A DNA stretch of 44,987 bases from Nocardia carnea NBRC 14403 (GTDB lineage: Bacteria > Actinomycetota > Actinomycetes > Mycobacteriales > Mycobacteriaceae): contig NZ_BAFV01000068.1 of assembly GCF_000308515.1 (NCBI RefSeq), forward strand, positions 1 to 44,987. The letters run 5' to 3'. A program made the position numbers and the translations under genes. The notes beneath the pieces are model-generated. The model was not told the DNA's origin. It did no database searches and worked only from the letters and a program-made list of their open reading frames with translations. Position 1 is the stretch's first letter. Every line of letters begins with the position of its first letter. Shown in pieces: positions 16,479 to 24,759 of the stretch.

Positions 16479-16580
16479 TTACTTGCCGAGTTTGCGCCGC
16501 TGCACGCGGGTACGACGAAGCAGCTTGCGATGCTTCTTCTTCGACATGCGCTTGCGGCGCTTCTTGATCACAGAACCCAT
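16479..16580 (-). CDS. Ribosomal protein bL37 / AURKAIP1-COX24 domain peptide
   Basis: A 33-residue, extremely basic peptide starting [19 protein letters not shown] and ending RRKLGK. It matches the small actinobacterial ribosomal protein described from mycobacterial ribosome structures (called bL37 and annotated as an AURKAIP1/COX24 domain protein), encoded as Rv0500B in M. tuberculosis. It binds rRNA near the subunit interface. An intrinsic terminator follows, so it is probably a highly expressed single-gene unit. Confidence 0.93.
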
Positions 16581-16752
16581 AGGGTGTCCTCGCGTTCTCT
16601 CCTCGGCGCGTCACGCGCTCGCTTACGTCAACTATCCGGCCGTACGCCCGGTTGCTCGCGGCTGAACTCTCAGCCCTGGAGGCGGCGGCCGGCCACGACC
16701 GCCCGAAGGCAGGCCGACAGCAGCCACCGATCCAACACAGCGAGGGTTGATG

Positions 16753-16780
16753 TTACCGGCCCACCGGACGGGGCCGGTAA
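16753..16780 (-). terminator. Hairpin after the BldC-like gene
   Basis: TTACCGGCCC and GGGCCGGTAA form a perfect 10-base-pair stem with an eight-base loop, seven bases after the stop at 16787 on the minus strand. There is no T run, so termination is plausible but not certain. Confidence 0.55.
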
Positions 16781-16786
16781 CCGCCT

Positions 16787-17035
16787 TCACCCGGCATCGA
16801 AGTAGGACGTCTCCAGATATTCGTGCACCGCCTTCGCATGCACCCGGAACGATCTACCGACACGTACCGCCGGTAACTCGCCCGAGTGCACCAGCCGGTA
16901 CACCGTCATCTTCGATACTCGCATCAGATCTGCCACCTCGGCGACGGTGAGAAATTGCGTCCCACCACCGAGTATTGATTGTCCTGGCGACGAACCACCG
17001 CCGCCACCAGCGGACATCTTGTTAGAAGACATCAT
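16787..17035 (-). CDS. MerR-type/excisionase helix-turn-helix DNA-binding protein (BldC-like)
   Basis: An 82-residue protein. A flexible Gly/Ser N-terminus is followed by a compact winged-helix region, FLTVAEVADLMRVSKMTVYRLVHSGELPAVRVGRSFRV, split here as FLTVAEVADLMRVSKMTVY and RLVHSGELPAVRVGRSFRV. Single-domain proteins of this kind include BldC and phage excisionases. In this conserved location (Rv0500A) it is a chromosomal regulator, not a phage remnant. ATG at 17035 follows GGAGG 11 bases upstream; a frame extending to 17098 has no support. Confidence 0.9.
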   Translation of the reverse strand: MMSSNKMSAGGGGGSSPGQSILGGGTQFLTVAEVADLMRVSKMTVYRLVHSGELPAVRVGRSFRVHAKAVHEYLETSYFDAG

Positions 17036-17180
17036 CGCACCACTGACCTCCGGCACGTCCGCGCCGCCGGCTTCCCCACCGGCGGAACAGACACGCACGT
17101 GCTCCTTGAAGCTTAGCGGGACCAGTGGGATTACTGCGACGGGAGTGAGAAAACAGGTTCATACGCTGGGGGTCAACCGG

Positions 17181-17999
17181 TCATTCGGAGGACCCTCCCT
17201 GTTCCGATGAGCGCCGCTTTGCCGCATGCAGGGCCTCCAGGAAGGCCGACCGCAGCCCCGACCGCTCCAGTTCGCGCAGGGCCGCCGCGGTCGTTCCCGC
17301 CGGCGAGGTGACCGCCGCCCGCAGATCCACGGCGCTCTGCCCCGACTCCGCCAGCATGGCCGCCGAACCGAGCATTGTCTGGGTGACCAGCTGGGTGGCG
17401 ATATCCCGGGTGAGCCCCAGCCCGACGCCCGCCTCGACCATCGCCTCCACGACGAGGAAGAAGTAGGCCGGCCCCGAACCCGAGACCGCAGTCACCGCGT
17501 CCATCTGCGATTCGGGCACCACACAGACCTGCCCCACGGTGCTCAGCAGTTCGGTCACCAGTTCCAGCTGCTCGCGTTTGGCATACCGTCCGGCGGCGAG
17601 CACGCTCATCCCCTCACCGACCAGCATCGGGGTGTTCGGCATCACCCGGACCACGGGGAAGCCTGCCGGTAGTTTGTTCTCCAGCCGGACCGTCGGCACC
17701 CCCGCCGCCAGCGACACCAGGATCTGATCCCGTTCACCACCGAGATCGGCCTTTCCGAGTTCGGTGAGCACCGCGTCCACATCGATCGGTTTCACCGCGA
17801 CAACCAGCAGATCGGCACCGACGGCCGCGTCGGCGACCGCGTCGGTCACCCGCACCCCGAATCGTCCCGCCAGCAGTTCCGCCCGGTCGGCATGGGTTTC
17901 GACGACCACCAGGTCTTTGACGGCTCGCCCGGCCTCCAGCAAGCCGGCAATCAAGGCCTCACCGATCCGGCCACCGCCGATCACCGCAATACGTGTCAT
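17181..17999 (-). CDS. proC: Pyrroline-5-carboxylate reductase
   Basis: A 272-residue enzyme that reduces 1-pyrroline-5-carboxylate to proline with NAD(P)H, the last step of proline synthesis. RIAVIGGGRIGEALIAGLL is the dinucleotide site, VVAVKPIDV and VRVMPNTPMLVGEGM are family motifs, and AVSGSGPAYFF with SPAGTTAAAL lies in the C-terminal dimer domain. ATG at 17999 fits the family start; a slightly longer frame does not add homology. It lies upstream of the BldC-like gene in the same direction, with about 145 bases between. Confidence 0.95.
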   Translation of the reverse strand: MTRIAVIGGGRIGEALIAGLLEAGRAVKDLVVVETHADRAELLAGRFGVRVTDAVADAAVGADLLVVAVKPIDVDAVLTELGKADLGGERDQILVSLAAGVPTVRLENKLPAGFPVVRVMPNTPMLVGEGMSVLAAGRYAKREQLELVTELLSTVGQVCVVPESQMDAVTAVSGSGPAYFFLVVEAMVEAGVGLGLTRDIATQLVTQTMLGSAAMLAESGQSAVDLRAAVTSPAGTTAAALRELERSGLRSAFLEALHAAKRRSSEQGGSSE

Positions 18000-18115
18000 G
18001 AGGACAGTGTCCAATGCCGCGCCTCCGCAAGCACGAACGGGCCCCGAACCGCGAGCGTCGTCCCGCGTAGAGCCGGGATGCCCTGCAGGCGGTGAGGTGT
18101 GCGCCGGAAGCCCGG

Positions 18116-19018
18116 TTACCGCTTCGGAGAGGGCAGCAGCGCCAGCTGGCGGCTCTGCGCCACCAACTGGCCGGTGGAGTCGACGACTATCTGATCGGAG
18201 TCGAACATGCCCCCGCTCACCTCATGGGTGGTCGCGATGATCCGCAACCACCCCGGCGCCGGGCGCCGCCGCAGATAGGTTGTCATCTGCACGGTCGGTG
18301 ACCAGCCGAAATAGCCCAAATTGGTGGGGACCGGCGGACACATATCGGCGGCCATCATCGCGATATAGGACGCAGTCTCCGGATCGGCCTGATCCTGCGG
18401 CCGCGGGCGCAACCACATCCGCAACCGGGGTTCGCCCTGCTCGTTGTCGATAAACCGCGCCCAGTCACGGTCGAGGAACGCATCCATACCGCGGGCGACG
18501 TGCACGATCCGGCCCATCGAGGAACCCGGTTCGTAACCGATTGCGTTCGCGGCCGGTTCGACCGGCAGATCGGTATGGGTGGGGGTGTACAGGGGAGCCC
18601 GCTCCGGGCCGTCGAGATGACCGAACGTGAACGCCGTACGCACCAGCGGTCGCCCCCGCTGGTTCAGCGTCACATCCACCAGGCAGATCTGCCGGCCCAC
18701 CTTACGGATGGACACCTCGTAGAGAACCTCCCCGGGCTCGGGCGCACCCAGGAAATCGGTACTGCCCGACAGCGGCGCCATGGCCGCCCGATCCGGTTCC
18801 ACGGTCCGCAACCAGCGGGTCGCCGCCGCGGCCGAACCCGCGACCATCGTGCCGCCGTGTACCTTCGGCCCGATCGTCCAGATCTCGTCGACGACGCCGC
18901 GATAGCGGCCGGCGCCCGGTTCGTCGGCGGCGAGTTCGGTCAGAGCACAGACCCGGCTGAACGGCGCCTCCGCTTGCACCAGGTCGATATCGGTGCCGGG
19001 CTCCGTTTCCGTCGTCAT
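18116..19018 (-). CDS. Acyl-CoA thioesterase-like double-hotdog family protein
   Basis: A 300-residue protein. KVHGGTMVAGSAAAATRW near residue 52 marks the first hotdog domain, and FGHLDGPERAPLY lies in the linker. The second half has PVPTNLGYFGWSPTVQMTTYLRR and SGGMFDSDQIVVDSTGQLVAQSRQ, the strand pattern seen in TesB-like or thioesterase-family proteins of mycobacteria (Rv0499 position). Substrate is unknown. ATG 19018 is supported by AGGAG six bases upstream. The leader immediately upstream contains the basal hairpin of structured repeat copy 2. Confidence 0.82.
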   Translation of the reverse strand: MTTETEPGTDIDLVQAEAPFSRVCALTELAADEPGAGRYRGVVDEIWTIGPKVHGGTMVAGSAAAATRWLRTVEPDRAAMAPLSGSTDFLGAPEPGEVLYEVSIRKVGRQICLVDVTLNQRGRPLVRTAFTFGHLDGPERAPLYTPTHTDLPVEPAANAIGYEPGSSMGRIVHVARGMDAFLDRDWARFIDNEQGEPRLRMWLRPRPQDQADPETASYIAMMAADMCPPVPTNLGYFGWSPTVQMTTYLRRRPAPGWLRIIATTHEVSGGMFDSDQIVVDSTGQLVAQSRQLALLPSPKR

Positions 19019-19030
19019 CAATACTCCTGT

Positions 19031-19190
19031 GTTTATTTGCGGCGCCTGCGGCGCCGCGGGGTTGAGGCCCCTAGGCGTCGTGCTTCCGCCCTCGACACTC
19101 GCGGCTGCGCCGCATCGCATCGAGGGCGGAAGCACGACGCGGCCTCAACCCTTCGAGGGCCTCGCTGGACTCGGCGCCGCGGTGGTGCCG
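19031..19190. repeat. Long structured palindromic repeat, copy 2 (thioesterase leader)
   Basis: The gap 19019-19330 holds this element and no gene. A GCGGCGCC-TGC-GGCGCCGC hairpin occupies 19039-19057. A longer stem pairs GGGTTGAGGCC (from 19059) with GGCCTCAACCC at 19141-19151. Above it, 19075-19095 pairs perfectly with 19120-19140 over 21 bases. The 29 bases at 19091-19119 are identical to 7147-7175 of copy 1, while the stem sequences differ with pairing maintained. The tail AGGGCCTCGCTGGACTCGGC matches copy 1. Compensatory stem differences argue that RNA or cruciform structure is selected. Confidence 0.82.
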
Positions 19191-19330
19191 TTCCCGAGGG
19201 AACAGCCTACGGGTGATTCCAAGGGACCTATGAGAGGTGTAGGCCTTCCTGCCCGTTGGACCGCCCGTTGTATGACATGTCTCACGGTGACCGAACTCCG
19301 CGGGAGGCCGCCGGGTTTTCGGAGCGCGGA

Positions 19331-20200
19331 TCAACACAGCTGTTCGCGAGCGAAGTCCAGGGTGCGGGTCAGCATGGCCGCGCGGGCCGCAGTCGTGCGC
19401 GCTTCCTGGGTGTTGATCTCGGCAACCACGTGCCCGGTGAAACCGTTGCCGACCAGCGCGGCGCACACCTCCGCACAGGGCTGCGTCCCCTCGCCGGGGA
19501 TCAGATGTTCGTCGTGGGCGGCCCCGCGGCCGTCGGCCAGGTGCAGGTGGACCAGGCCTTCACCCATACGTTCGACCAGGACCAGTGGGTCGGTACCCGC
19601 GGTCGCGGTATGCGAGAGATCCAGGGTGTAGTGCTGGAACCCGATCTCGGTGGGGTCGTAGCCGGGGCTGAACGCGGTCAGCGCCAGGCCGGGACCGCCG
19701 CGGCGTTCGAGGCGCCGGATGTCGCCGGACCGGCGGCCGAACAATTTATCGGCCCGCATCGGGAACATATTCTCCACGGCGACGGCCACCGAGCTCTGCC
19801 GCTCCAGATCGGCCACCTGTTCGGCGAAACCCTCGGCATAGCGGCGCTGCCACCGGAACGGTGGATGCACGACCACGGTATCGGCGCCGAGAACTTCGGC
19901 GGTGCGCACGCTTCGAGCGAGTTTGGCCACCGGGTCGGCACCCCACACCCGCTGCGAGATGAGCAGGCACGGCGCGTGCACTGCGAGGACGGGCACCGAG
20001 TATTTACGTGAGTACCCACGCACGATATCGATACTCTGGCTGGCCGGTTCGGCCCACACCATCAGTTCGATGCCGTCGTAACCCAATTCGGCCGCATAAC
20101 GGAAGGCGGCCTCGGTGTTCTGCGGATAGACCGAGGCGGTCGACAGACCGACCTTGATCCCCCCGTCCCGCGGCCGGGCCGCGGGAGTGTTGCCTGCCAT
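19331..20200 (-). CDS. Xylose isomerase-like TIM barrel protein (sugar phosphate isomerase/epimerase type)
   Basis: A 289-residue AP-endonuclease-2-like TIM barrel. KVGLSTASVYPQ begins strand 1, GYDGIELMVW strand 2, VLAVHAPCLL strand 3, DTVVVHPPFRWQ strand 4, and VAVENMFP strand 5. TLDLSHTATAG, LVHLHLADGRG and GHVVAEINT complete the barrel with the His, Asp and Glu residues that bind metal in this superfamily. The substrate cannot be told from sequence; Rv0498 is the positional equivalent. It follows the large membrane protein gene (20213) by 12 bases, so it is co-transcribed with it. Confidence 0.85.
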   Translation of the reverse strand: MAGNTPAARPRDGGIKVGLSTASVYPQNTEAAFRYAAELGYDGIELMVWAEPASQSIDIVRGYSRKYSVPVLAVHAPCLLISQRVWGADPVAKLARSVRTAEVLGADTVVVHPPFRWQRRYAEGFAEQVADLERQSSVAVAVENMFPMRADKLFGRRSGDIRRLERRGGPGLALTAFSPGYDPTEIGFQHYTLDLSHTATAGTDPLVLVERMGEGLVHLHLADGRGAAHDEHLIPGEGTQPCAEVCAALVGNGFTGHVVAEINTQEARTTAARAAMLTRTLDFAREQLC

Positions 20201-20212
20201 CGTCGCCCTCGC

Positions 20213-21892
20213 TCAGCCGGTACTGAGTAGAAATGCCAACGGCCCCAATGTCACGAACACACCGACGACCACGGCGATCACGGTACTGAAGATATCGTCG
20301 GTGCGGCGCAGGATCCGCACCAGGGCCACGAGACCGAGGATCACCACGACCGCCAGCGCGAGCGCCATCAGTGGCTGCATCTCCCACAGCATTTCGAAAC
20401 CCTTGAACATCAGCATCCCGGCCAGCGCCGCGCCGACGCTCTGGGCACCCAGCATGATCCATTGCTTCCGGGGATCCACCGCTTCCGCGCTGTCCCGTTC
20501 CCGGCCGCCGGAGGCCAATCGCGAGCGGGCGGCAGCGAGTTTGCCGCTCGCCCCACCGAATTTCGTGCTCGCCGCACCCGGTTTGCCGGAACGGGAGAGC
20601 CGGTTGCGCCCCTTGCGGGGCCCATCGTCGATCTCGTCCTCGGGGACAGCGTAGAAATCGGAATCCGGCTCGAAATCGCCGGTGTCGGTGCCGTGCTCAC
20701 GCGGCATGGGGCCCGGTGCCGGCGGCATGGGCCCGTGCACATCCGTGGCATACATATCGGTATTGCGGAAACCGTCGTCGGCCGGGAAATCCGGGGGCGG
20801 CGGGCCGGGCTCGGGGAAATTCGGCGCCGGGGGGCCGGGGTGATCGTTGCGTTTCCCGCGGCGCCGGCCCCGGTCCGTCTTCTCGAGCGGCGGGGCGCCG
20901 AGAACCGGTGGGCCCGACGGCGCCCCCTGGTTCGGTTCGGCCAGTGACCACACCGCGGTCGCCTGATCCGCGTTCGCCGGCTCGCCGGATTGCCCCGGCG
21001 CAGGTTCCGGCCAGGGGGCGGGATCGGGCAGGGGGCGCGCACCACGGCGGCGGCGTTCGAGCTTGGGCCGCGGATCGTCGCCGGGTGCGGGCGCCGGCCA
21101 TGCCTCGGTAGCGGGTGCGGGTGCGGGCCATGCCTCGGTGGCGGGTGCCGGCGGCCCCAGCCGCGGGGGTCCGCTCTCCGGCGCCTGCCAGGACGGTCCC
21201 CTATCGGGATGCCCGAACTCCGGCGGCGCGGCCGGTGCGGGCGCGGGGAAGGGACCGAAACCACCGGTGGCCGGGGGAAGACCGTATCCCGCGGGGCTCT
21301 CCGCCGCAGGGGGCGGCGAATCCTCCACCACCGACGCGGCCTCGGCGGCTTCCGCCGCCCGTCTGCGCGCCGCCCGGCCGCCACTGGGCAGCGGCGGGCC
21401 GGTCTCCCAGGGTTGATCCGGATCGGTGCCCGGGTACGCGTCGGCCGGAGGCTCGTCGTCGTCCGGTTCGGGCCGCCGGCGCCGGCCGCCGCGCGACGGT
21501 GCGGCCTCGCCGGCCGGGTACGGGCTCGGCTCACCCAGGCGTGCGGGCGGGGCGTCGTCCGGGGGCGGGGCCAGCGGGTTGTACACCGTGATCGGCCCGG
21601 ACATCGGCGACTGGCTCGGCTCTCCGCCCGAAACCTGTTCACCCGCATAGCCGTGCGGCGCGTATCCGTTGCCGGCAGGCGGGTAATCCGCGGGCGAACC
21701 GGCCGGGTCCTCGTCCTCGTCGGCGGCCGCGTGCGCGGTACCGCCGTCGACGACCGGAAGATCGCCGGTCAGCTCGGAGACCGAGACACCGCGGCCTCCG
21801 CGCCGTCTGCGTCCGCCGCCGCCGGAGCTCGGCTGCTGGCCGTTACGGGCCAGGAGTTCGGCGACCGACAGCTGATTGGAGTTCCTGCTCAT
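20213..21892 (-). CDS. Large Pro-rich protein with three C-terminal membrane helices (Rv0497-like)
   Basis: A 559-residue protein. The N-terminus QLSVAELLARNGQ, followed by GGGGRRRRGGRGVSVSELTG, is conserved among mycobacterial relatives. Then comes a disordered region of about 370 residues rich in Pro/Ala/Gly/Asp with small internal repeats (ATEAWPAPAP twice, 21063-21150). Three hydrophobic segments at the C-terminus (IMLGAQSVGAALAGML, PLMALALAVVVILGLVALV, TVIAVVVGVFVTLGPLAFLL) anchor it. ATG 21892 overlaps the ppx stop. Function is unknown; the long disordered cytoplasmic part suggests a scaffold. It is far longer than the mycobacterial version I recall. Confidence 0.85.
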   Translation of the reverse strand: MSRNSNQLSVAELLARNGQQPSSGGGGRRRRGGRGVSVSELTGDLPVVDGGTAHAAADEDEDPAGSPADYPPAGNGYAPHGYAGEQVSGGEPSQSPMSGPITVYNPLAPPPDDAPPARLGEPSPYPAGEAAPSRGGRRRRPEPDDDEPPADAYPGTDPDQPWETGPPLPSGGRAARRRAAEAAEAASVVEDSPPPAAESPAGYGLPPATGGFGPFPAPAPAAPPEFGHPDRGPSWQAPESGPPRLGPPAPATEAWPAPAPATEAWPAPAPGDDPRPKLERRRRGARPLPDPAPWPEPAPGQSGEPANADQATAVWSLAEPNQGAPSGPPVLGAPPLEKTDRGRRRGKRNDHPGPPAPNFPEPGPPPPDFPADDGFRNTDMYATDVHGPMPPAPGPMPREHGTDTGDFEPDSDFYAVPEDEIDDGPRKGRNRLSRSGKPGAASTKFGGASGKLAAARSRLASGGRERDSAEAVDPRKQWIMLGAQSVGAALAGMLMFKGFEMLWEMQPLMALALAVVVILGLVALVRILRRTDDIFSTVIAVVVGVFVTLGPLAFLLSTG

Positions 21893-22917
21893 GAAGGCAC
21901 CGTTTCGACCGGGCCCGCCGACGTACTGCCACCGGGCGCCCAACCGTTGCCGGCCGCCGCGTTCGGAGCGTTCGTTGTCAGTGGTCCACCATCCATATCG
22001 GTATCCAGTTTGCGCAGGATCAGCCCTTCGCGCAGCGCCCACGGACAAATTTCCAGCGTATCGAGGGAAAGTGCGCGCATGGCGGCCTCGGCGACAAGGG
22101 CCCCGGCGACCAATTGCTGCGAACGATCGGCGCTGACCCCTTCCAACTCGGCGCGATCGGCCGCGGTCATCCGGGAGATGAACGCGATCAGTTGCCGCAG
22201 TCCCGAACTGGTGAGCGTCCGCCGTACCCGCGGCCCCGCACCGGAGGGGGCGGCACCGGTGAGCCGGGCCAGCGACCGGAAGGTTTTGGAAGTGCCCACT
22301 GCCAGATCGGGTTTACCGGGCACCAGCAGCTGTTTGGCGGGATCGACCAGTTCGGCGGCGAGCCAGTCCCGCAGGATGCCGATCCGCCGTTTACTCGGCG
22401 GGTCCTCGGGCAGCCATTTGCGGGTCAACCGGCCGGCCCCCAGCTGCAGCGACAGCGCCACATCGGCTTCCTCGTCGACACCGCTGCTCACCTCGAGCGA
22501 ACCGCCACCGATATCGAGATTGAGGATCCGGCCCGCGCTCCAGCCGTACCAGCGGCGAACGGCGAGGAACGTCAGCCGTGCCTCGTCCACCCCGGCCAGC
22601 ACCCGCAGATCCACGCCGGTCTCCGAACGGATCCGCTCGAGTACCTCGTCGGAATTGGTCGCCTCGCGTACCGCCGAGGTGGCGAACGCCATCAGTTCCG
22701 CACAGCCGGAGGTGATCGCCAGATTGGCCAGATCGGCCACCGTATCGACGAGTCGCTGCGCCCCCTCGGCGGTGATCCGCCCGGCGTCGTCCATGCTCTC
22801 CGAGAGCCGCAGCGACTCCTTCGTCGAGCTCATCGGCATGGGATGACCACCCCTGTGTGCGTCCACCACCAGTAGGTGAACGGTGTTGCTGCCGACATCG
22901 AGGACACCTAGACGCAC
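21889..22917 (-). CDS. Ppx/GppA exopolyphosphatase family protein
   Basis: A 342-residue sugar kinase/actin-fold protein. RLGVLDVGSNTVHLLVVDA is the N-terminal phosphate-binding motif, FATSAVREA and LNLDIGGGSLEVSSG are the second and third conserved blocks, and AVGTSKTFRSLARL follows. The family hydrolyses polyphosphate or (p)ppGpp. The mycobacterial equivalent Rv0496 is an exopolyphosphatase, which fits the neighbouring SenX3-RegX3 phosphate system. GTG at 22917 is used because it starts the conserved domain; the longer frame to 23085 lies over the divergent gene and is not homologous. Confidence 0.92.
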   Translation of the reverse strand: MRLGVLDVGSNTVHLLVVDAHRGGHPMPMSSTKESLRLSESMDDAGRITAEGAQRLVDTVADLANLAITSGCAELMAFATSAVREATNSDEVLERIRSETGVDLRVLAGVDEARLTFLAVRRWYGWSAGRILNLDIGGGSLEVSSGVDEEADVALSLQLGAGRLTRKWLPEDPPSKRRIGILRDWLAAELVDPAKQLLVPGKPDLAVGTSKTFRSLARLTGAAPSGAGPRVRRTLTSSGLRQLIAFISRMTAADRAELEGVSADRSQQLVAGALVAEAAMRALSLDTLEICPWALREGLILRKLDTDMDGGPLTTNAPNAAAGNGWAPGGSTSAGPVETVPS

Positions 22918-22982
22918 ACGAACACGGTACTTGGTCCACCTGAACAGCAATCGACCTGGTCGTGGTGTTAGCGTTAGGGGTT

Positions 22983-23909
22983 GTGACGTCTGGCGCAGCC
23001 ACGAACGACTCGGTGCCCACCCCCACTGGGCACACCTCGGCCGATCTTCCGATGCCGAAGATGCGGCCGAGCCGGGAAGTGCCACTCGACTTCCCGCGAG
23101 AGTGGCTGGAGTTCGTGGATCCGGCCGACGACCAACATCTGATCGCCGCCGATCTGACGTGGCTGCTCTCCCATTGGACCTGTGTTTTCGGCACCCCCGC
23201 CTGCCAGGGGATCATCGCCGAACAACCCGACGCCGGCTGCTGTACACACGGCGCGTTCCTCTCCGACGACGACGATCGCAAACGGCTGCGCAAAGCGGTG
23301 AAGATGCTGACCGCCGACGATTGGCAGCTGATGGAGAAGGCTCGCAACGACAAGGGCAAGATCAGCCGCAAGTCCTATCTGGAAACCGACGAACTCGACG
23401 GCGAACCCGCCGAGCGGACTCGGCGCCACAACGATGCCTGCATCTTCCACAACGGGCCGGATTTCCCGGGCGGTGCCGGGTGCGCCCTGCACATCATGGC
23501 CGTACGCCGGGGCCTGGAACCGCATACCGTCAAACCCGACGTCTGCTGGCAGCTCCCCATCCGCCGGACCCAGGAGTGGGTGACCCGGCCGGACGGTGTG
23601 GAGATCCTGCGGACGGTACTCACCGAATACGATCGGCGCGGCTGGGGTCCCGGGGGGATCGATCTCGACTGGTATTGCTCCGGCTCCCCCGATGCGCATA
23701 TCGGCGAGCGGCCGGTCTGGCAGGCCTACCGCGCCGAACTCATCGAATTGCTGGGCGAGCCCGCCTACCGGGAGCTCGAGCGGCAGCTGCGCCGGCGCGA
23801 GGGCACCCCGATCATCGCGGAACACCCCGCGACCACCGAGGCCCGCCGCCAGGCCCGGGCGCGTCACAACGGTTTACCGCCGGCGCCCGATAAAATCCGG
23901 GGACTCTAG
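22983..23909 (+). CDS. Conserved Cys-rich protein (Rv0495c-like)
   Basis: A 308-residue soluble protein. About eight cysteines are clustered in the first 170 residues: SHWTCVFGTPACQGII, AGCCTHGAF, RHNDACIFHN, GAGCALHIMA and KPDVCWQLP. The pattern suggests a metal or iron-sulfur site, as in Cys-rich DUF3109/YkgJ-like proteins, but this is inference. The C-terminal half is rich in Arg/Glu helices. GTG at 22983 follows AGGGG; GTG at 22962 or 22965 would extend it. It is divergent from ppx, as in mycobacteria (Rv0495c). I know of no assigned function. Confidence 0.82.
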   Translation: MTSGAATNDSVPTPTGHTSADLPMPKMRPSREVPLDFPREWLEFVDPADDQHLIAADLTWLLSHWTCVFGTPACQGIIAEQPDAGCCTHGAFLSDDDDRKRLRKAVKMLTADDWQLMEKARNDKGKISRKSYLETDELDGEPAERTRRHNDACIFHNGPDFPGGAGCALHIMAVRRGLEPHTVKPDVCWQLPIRRTQEWVTRPDGVEILRTVLTEYDRRGWGPGGIDLDWYCSGSPDAHIGERPVWQAYRAELIELLGEPAYRELERQLRRREGTPIIAEHPATTEARRQARARHNGLPPAPDKIRGL

Positions 23910-23942
23910 CTGCGATAACCCCCACCCACCGGAGGCCGCGCC

Positions 23943-24518
23943 ATGAAAGTCGGGCGATTCGCTGCACTCCACATCACGTCCGTTCGGCCCGCTGGAAAGT
24001 TCCCGCCCCACCCCGGCGGACGCCGTCCACATACCGCCGCGGTTGCCGTCAGGACACCTCTATCGGCTCGCCGTAGCCCAGGAAACCGCCCATCGGTACC
24101 GCAGGAACGTGCGGTGGCGCGACCAGCGTGGCCCCCCGCGACGCTACGTCCGGCCGACCGCGGGGCACACACCGTGCGGGCTGCCGCCGCAACCCGCGCC
24201 CTGTTCACTGTCGTCCTCATCGGGGCCGGTATGACCGCGGCTGCGGCCGGGGCATACGCGCAACCGGCCACGGACCCGCATCAGTTCTCCGACCACACCG
24301 CCGAATTCATTCCGCTCGGCGCCCCCGACGCGCTGGCCGCCCGCGATACGGGCAAACAGCTGGTACTCAGCCCGCACGGAACCCGGCGCAGTATCGTCTG
24401 CCGCGGCAACGGCACCACCGTGCCCCTCTACGACTGCAGCCAGGAGGACGGCCTGGGCTGGGCACCGTTGCACCGGAACGACACACCCGTGGGCGAGGTC
24501 TGGATCTACTTCCCCTGA
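23943..24518 (+). CDS. Probable exported small protein with long basic N-terminus
   Basis: A 191-residue protein with GGAGG upstream of ATG 23943. Residues 1-84 are Arg/Pro/His-rich. A hydrophobic segment at about 86-105 (LFTVVLIGAGMTAAAAGAYA) then looks like a signal peptide with an AYAQ cleavage site. The mature part of about 85 residues contains a Cys pair (SIVCRGNGT, YDCSQEDG) likely to form a disulfide, and ends GEVWIYFP. The first 84 residues may be non-coding if translation starts nearer the signal peptide, for example at a GTG around 24170. No family was recognised. Confidence 0.6.
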   Translation: MKVGRFAALHITSVRPAGKFPPHPGGRRPHTAAVAVRTPLSARRSPGNRPSVPQERAVARPAWPPATLRPADRGAHTVRAAAATRALFTVVLIGAGMTAAAAGAYAQPATDPHQFSDHTAEFIPLGAPDALAARDTGKQLVLSPHGTRRSIVCRGNGTTVPLYDCSQEDGLGWAPLHRNDTPVGEVWIYFP

Positions 24519-24528
24519 AGGTTACCGG

Positions 24529-24750
24529 CGGCCGGCGGCGGGCCCGCTCGCTCAGGCTGTGTCCCTCGGCCTGAGGACGCCCCGCCTGGCGAGGCCGCCT
24601 TCGGGTCCTGTCGGCTCAGGCATTGTCCGCGGGCCGAGGAGATACTTCGTGACGAGGGGCCCCTGCCGCTGTCGGCTCCGACGCACTCGGGTTATGCCCC
24701 TCGGTCCGAGCGAGAGCCTTCCGTGGTGACGCGCCGCCGGCCACATGGAA
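24529..24750. repeat. GC-rich imperfect tandem repeat region downstream of regX3
   Basis: Three imperfect units of about 60 bases, beginning near 24551, 24615 and 24675, share CTC(A/C)GGC- or CTCCGAC-type starts, a CCTCGG(C/T)C(T/C)GAG core and a TGTCGG end. The whole is bracketed by GGCGGCCGGCGGC near 24529 and its approximate complement GCGCCGCCGGCC near 24731. No gene is seen here. It lies between the convergent stops of the secreted protein gene and regX3. Confidence 0.45.
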
Positions 24751-24759
24751 GTGACTCGC

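Noticed and set aside
20990..22846. A 618-codon open frame on the plus strand
   Set aside because: It mirrors the Pro-rich membrane protein and ppx genes, which have clear motifs on the minus strand.
24529..24750. A CRISPR array
   Set aside because: Units are imperfect throughout, with no constant repeat and unique-spacer pattern; no cas genes are in the window.
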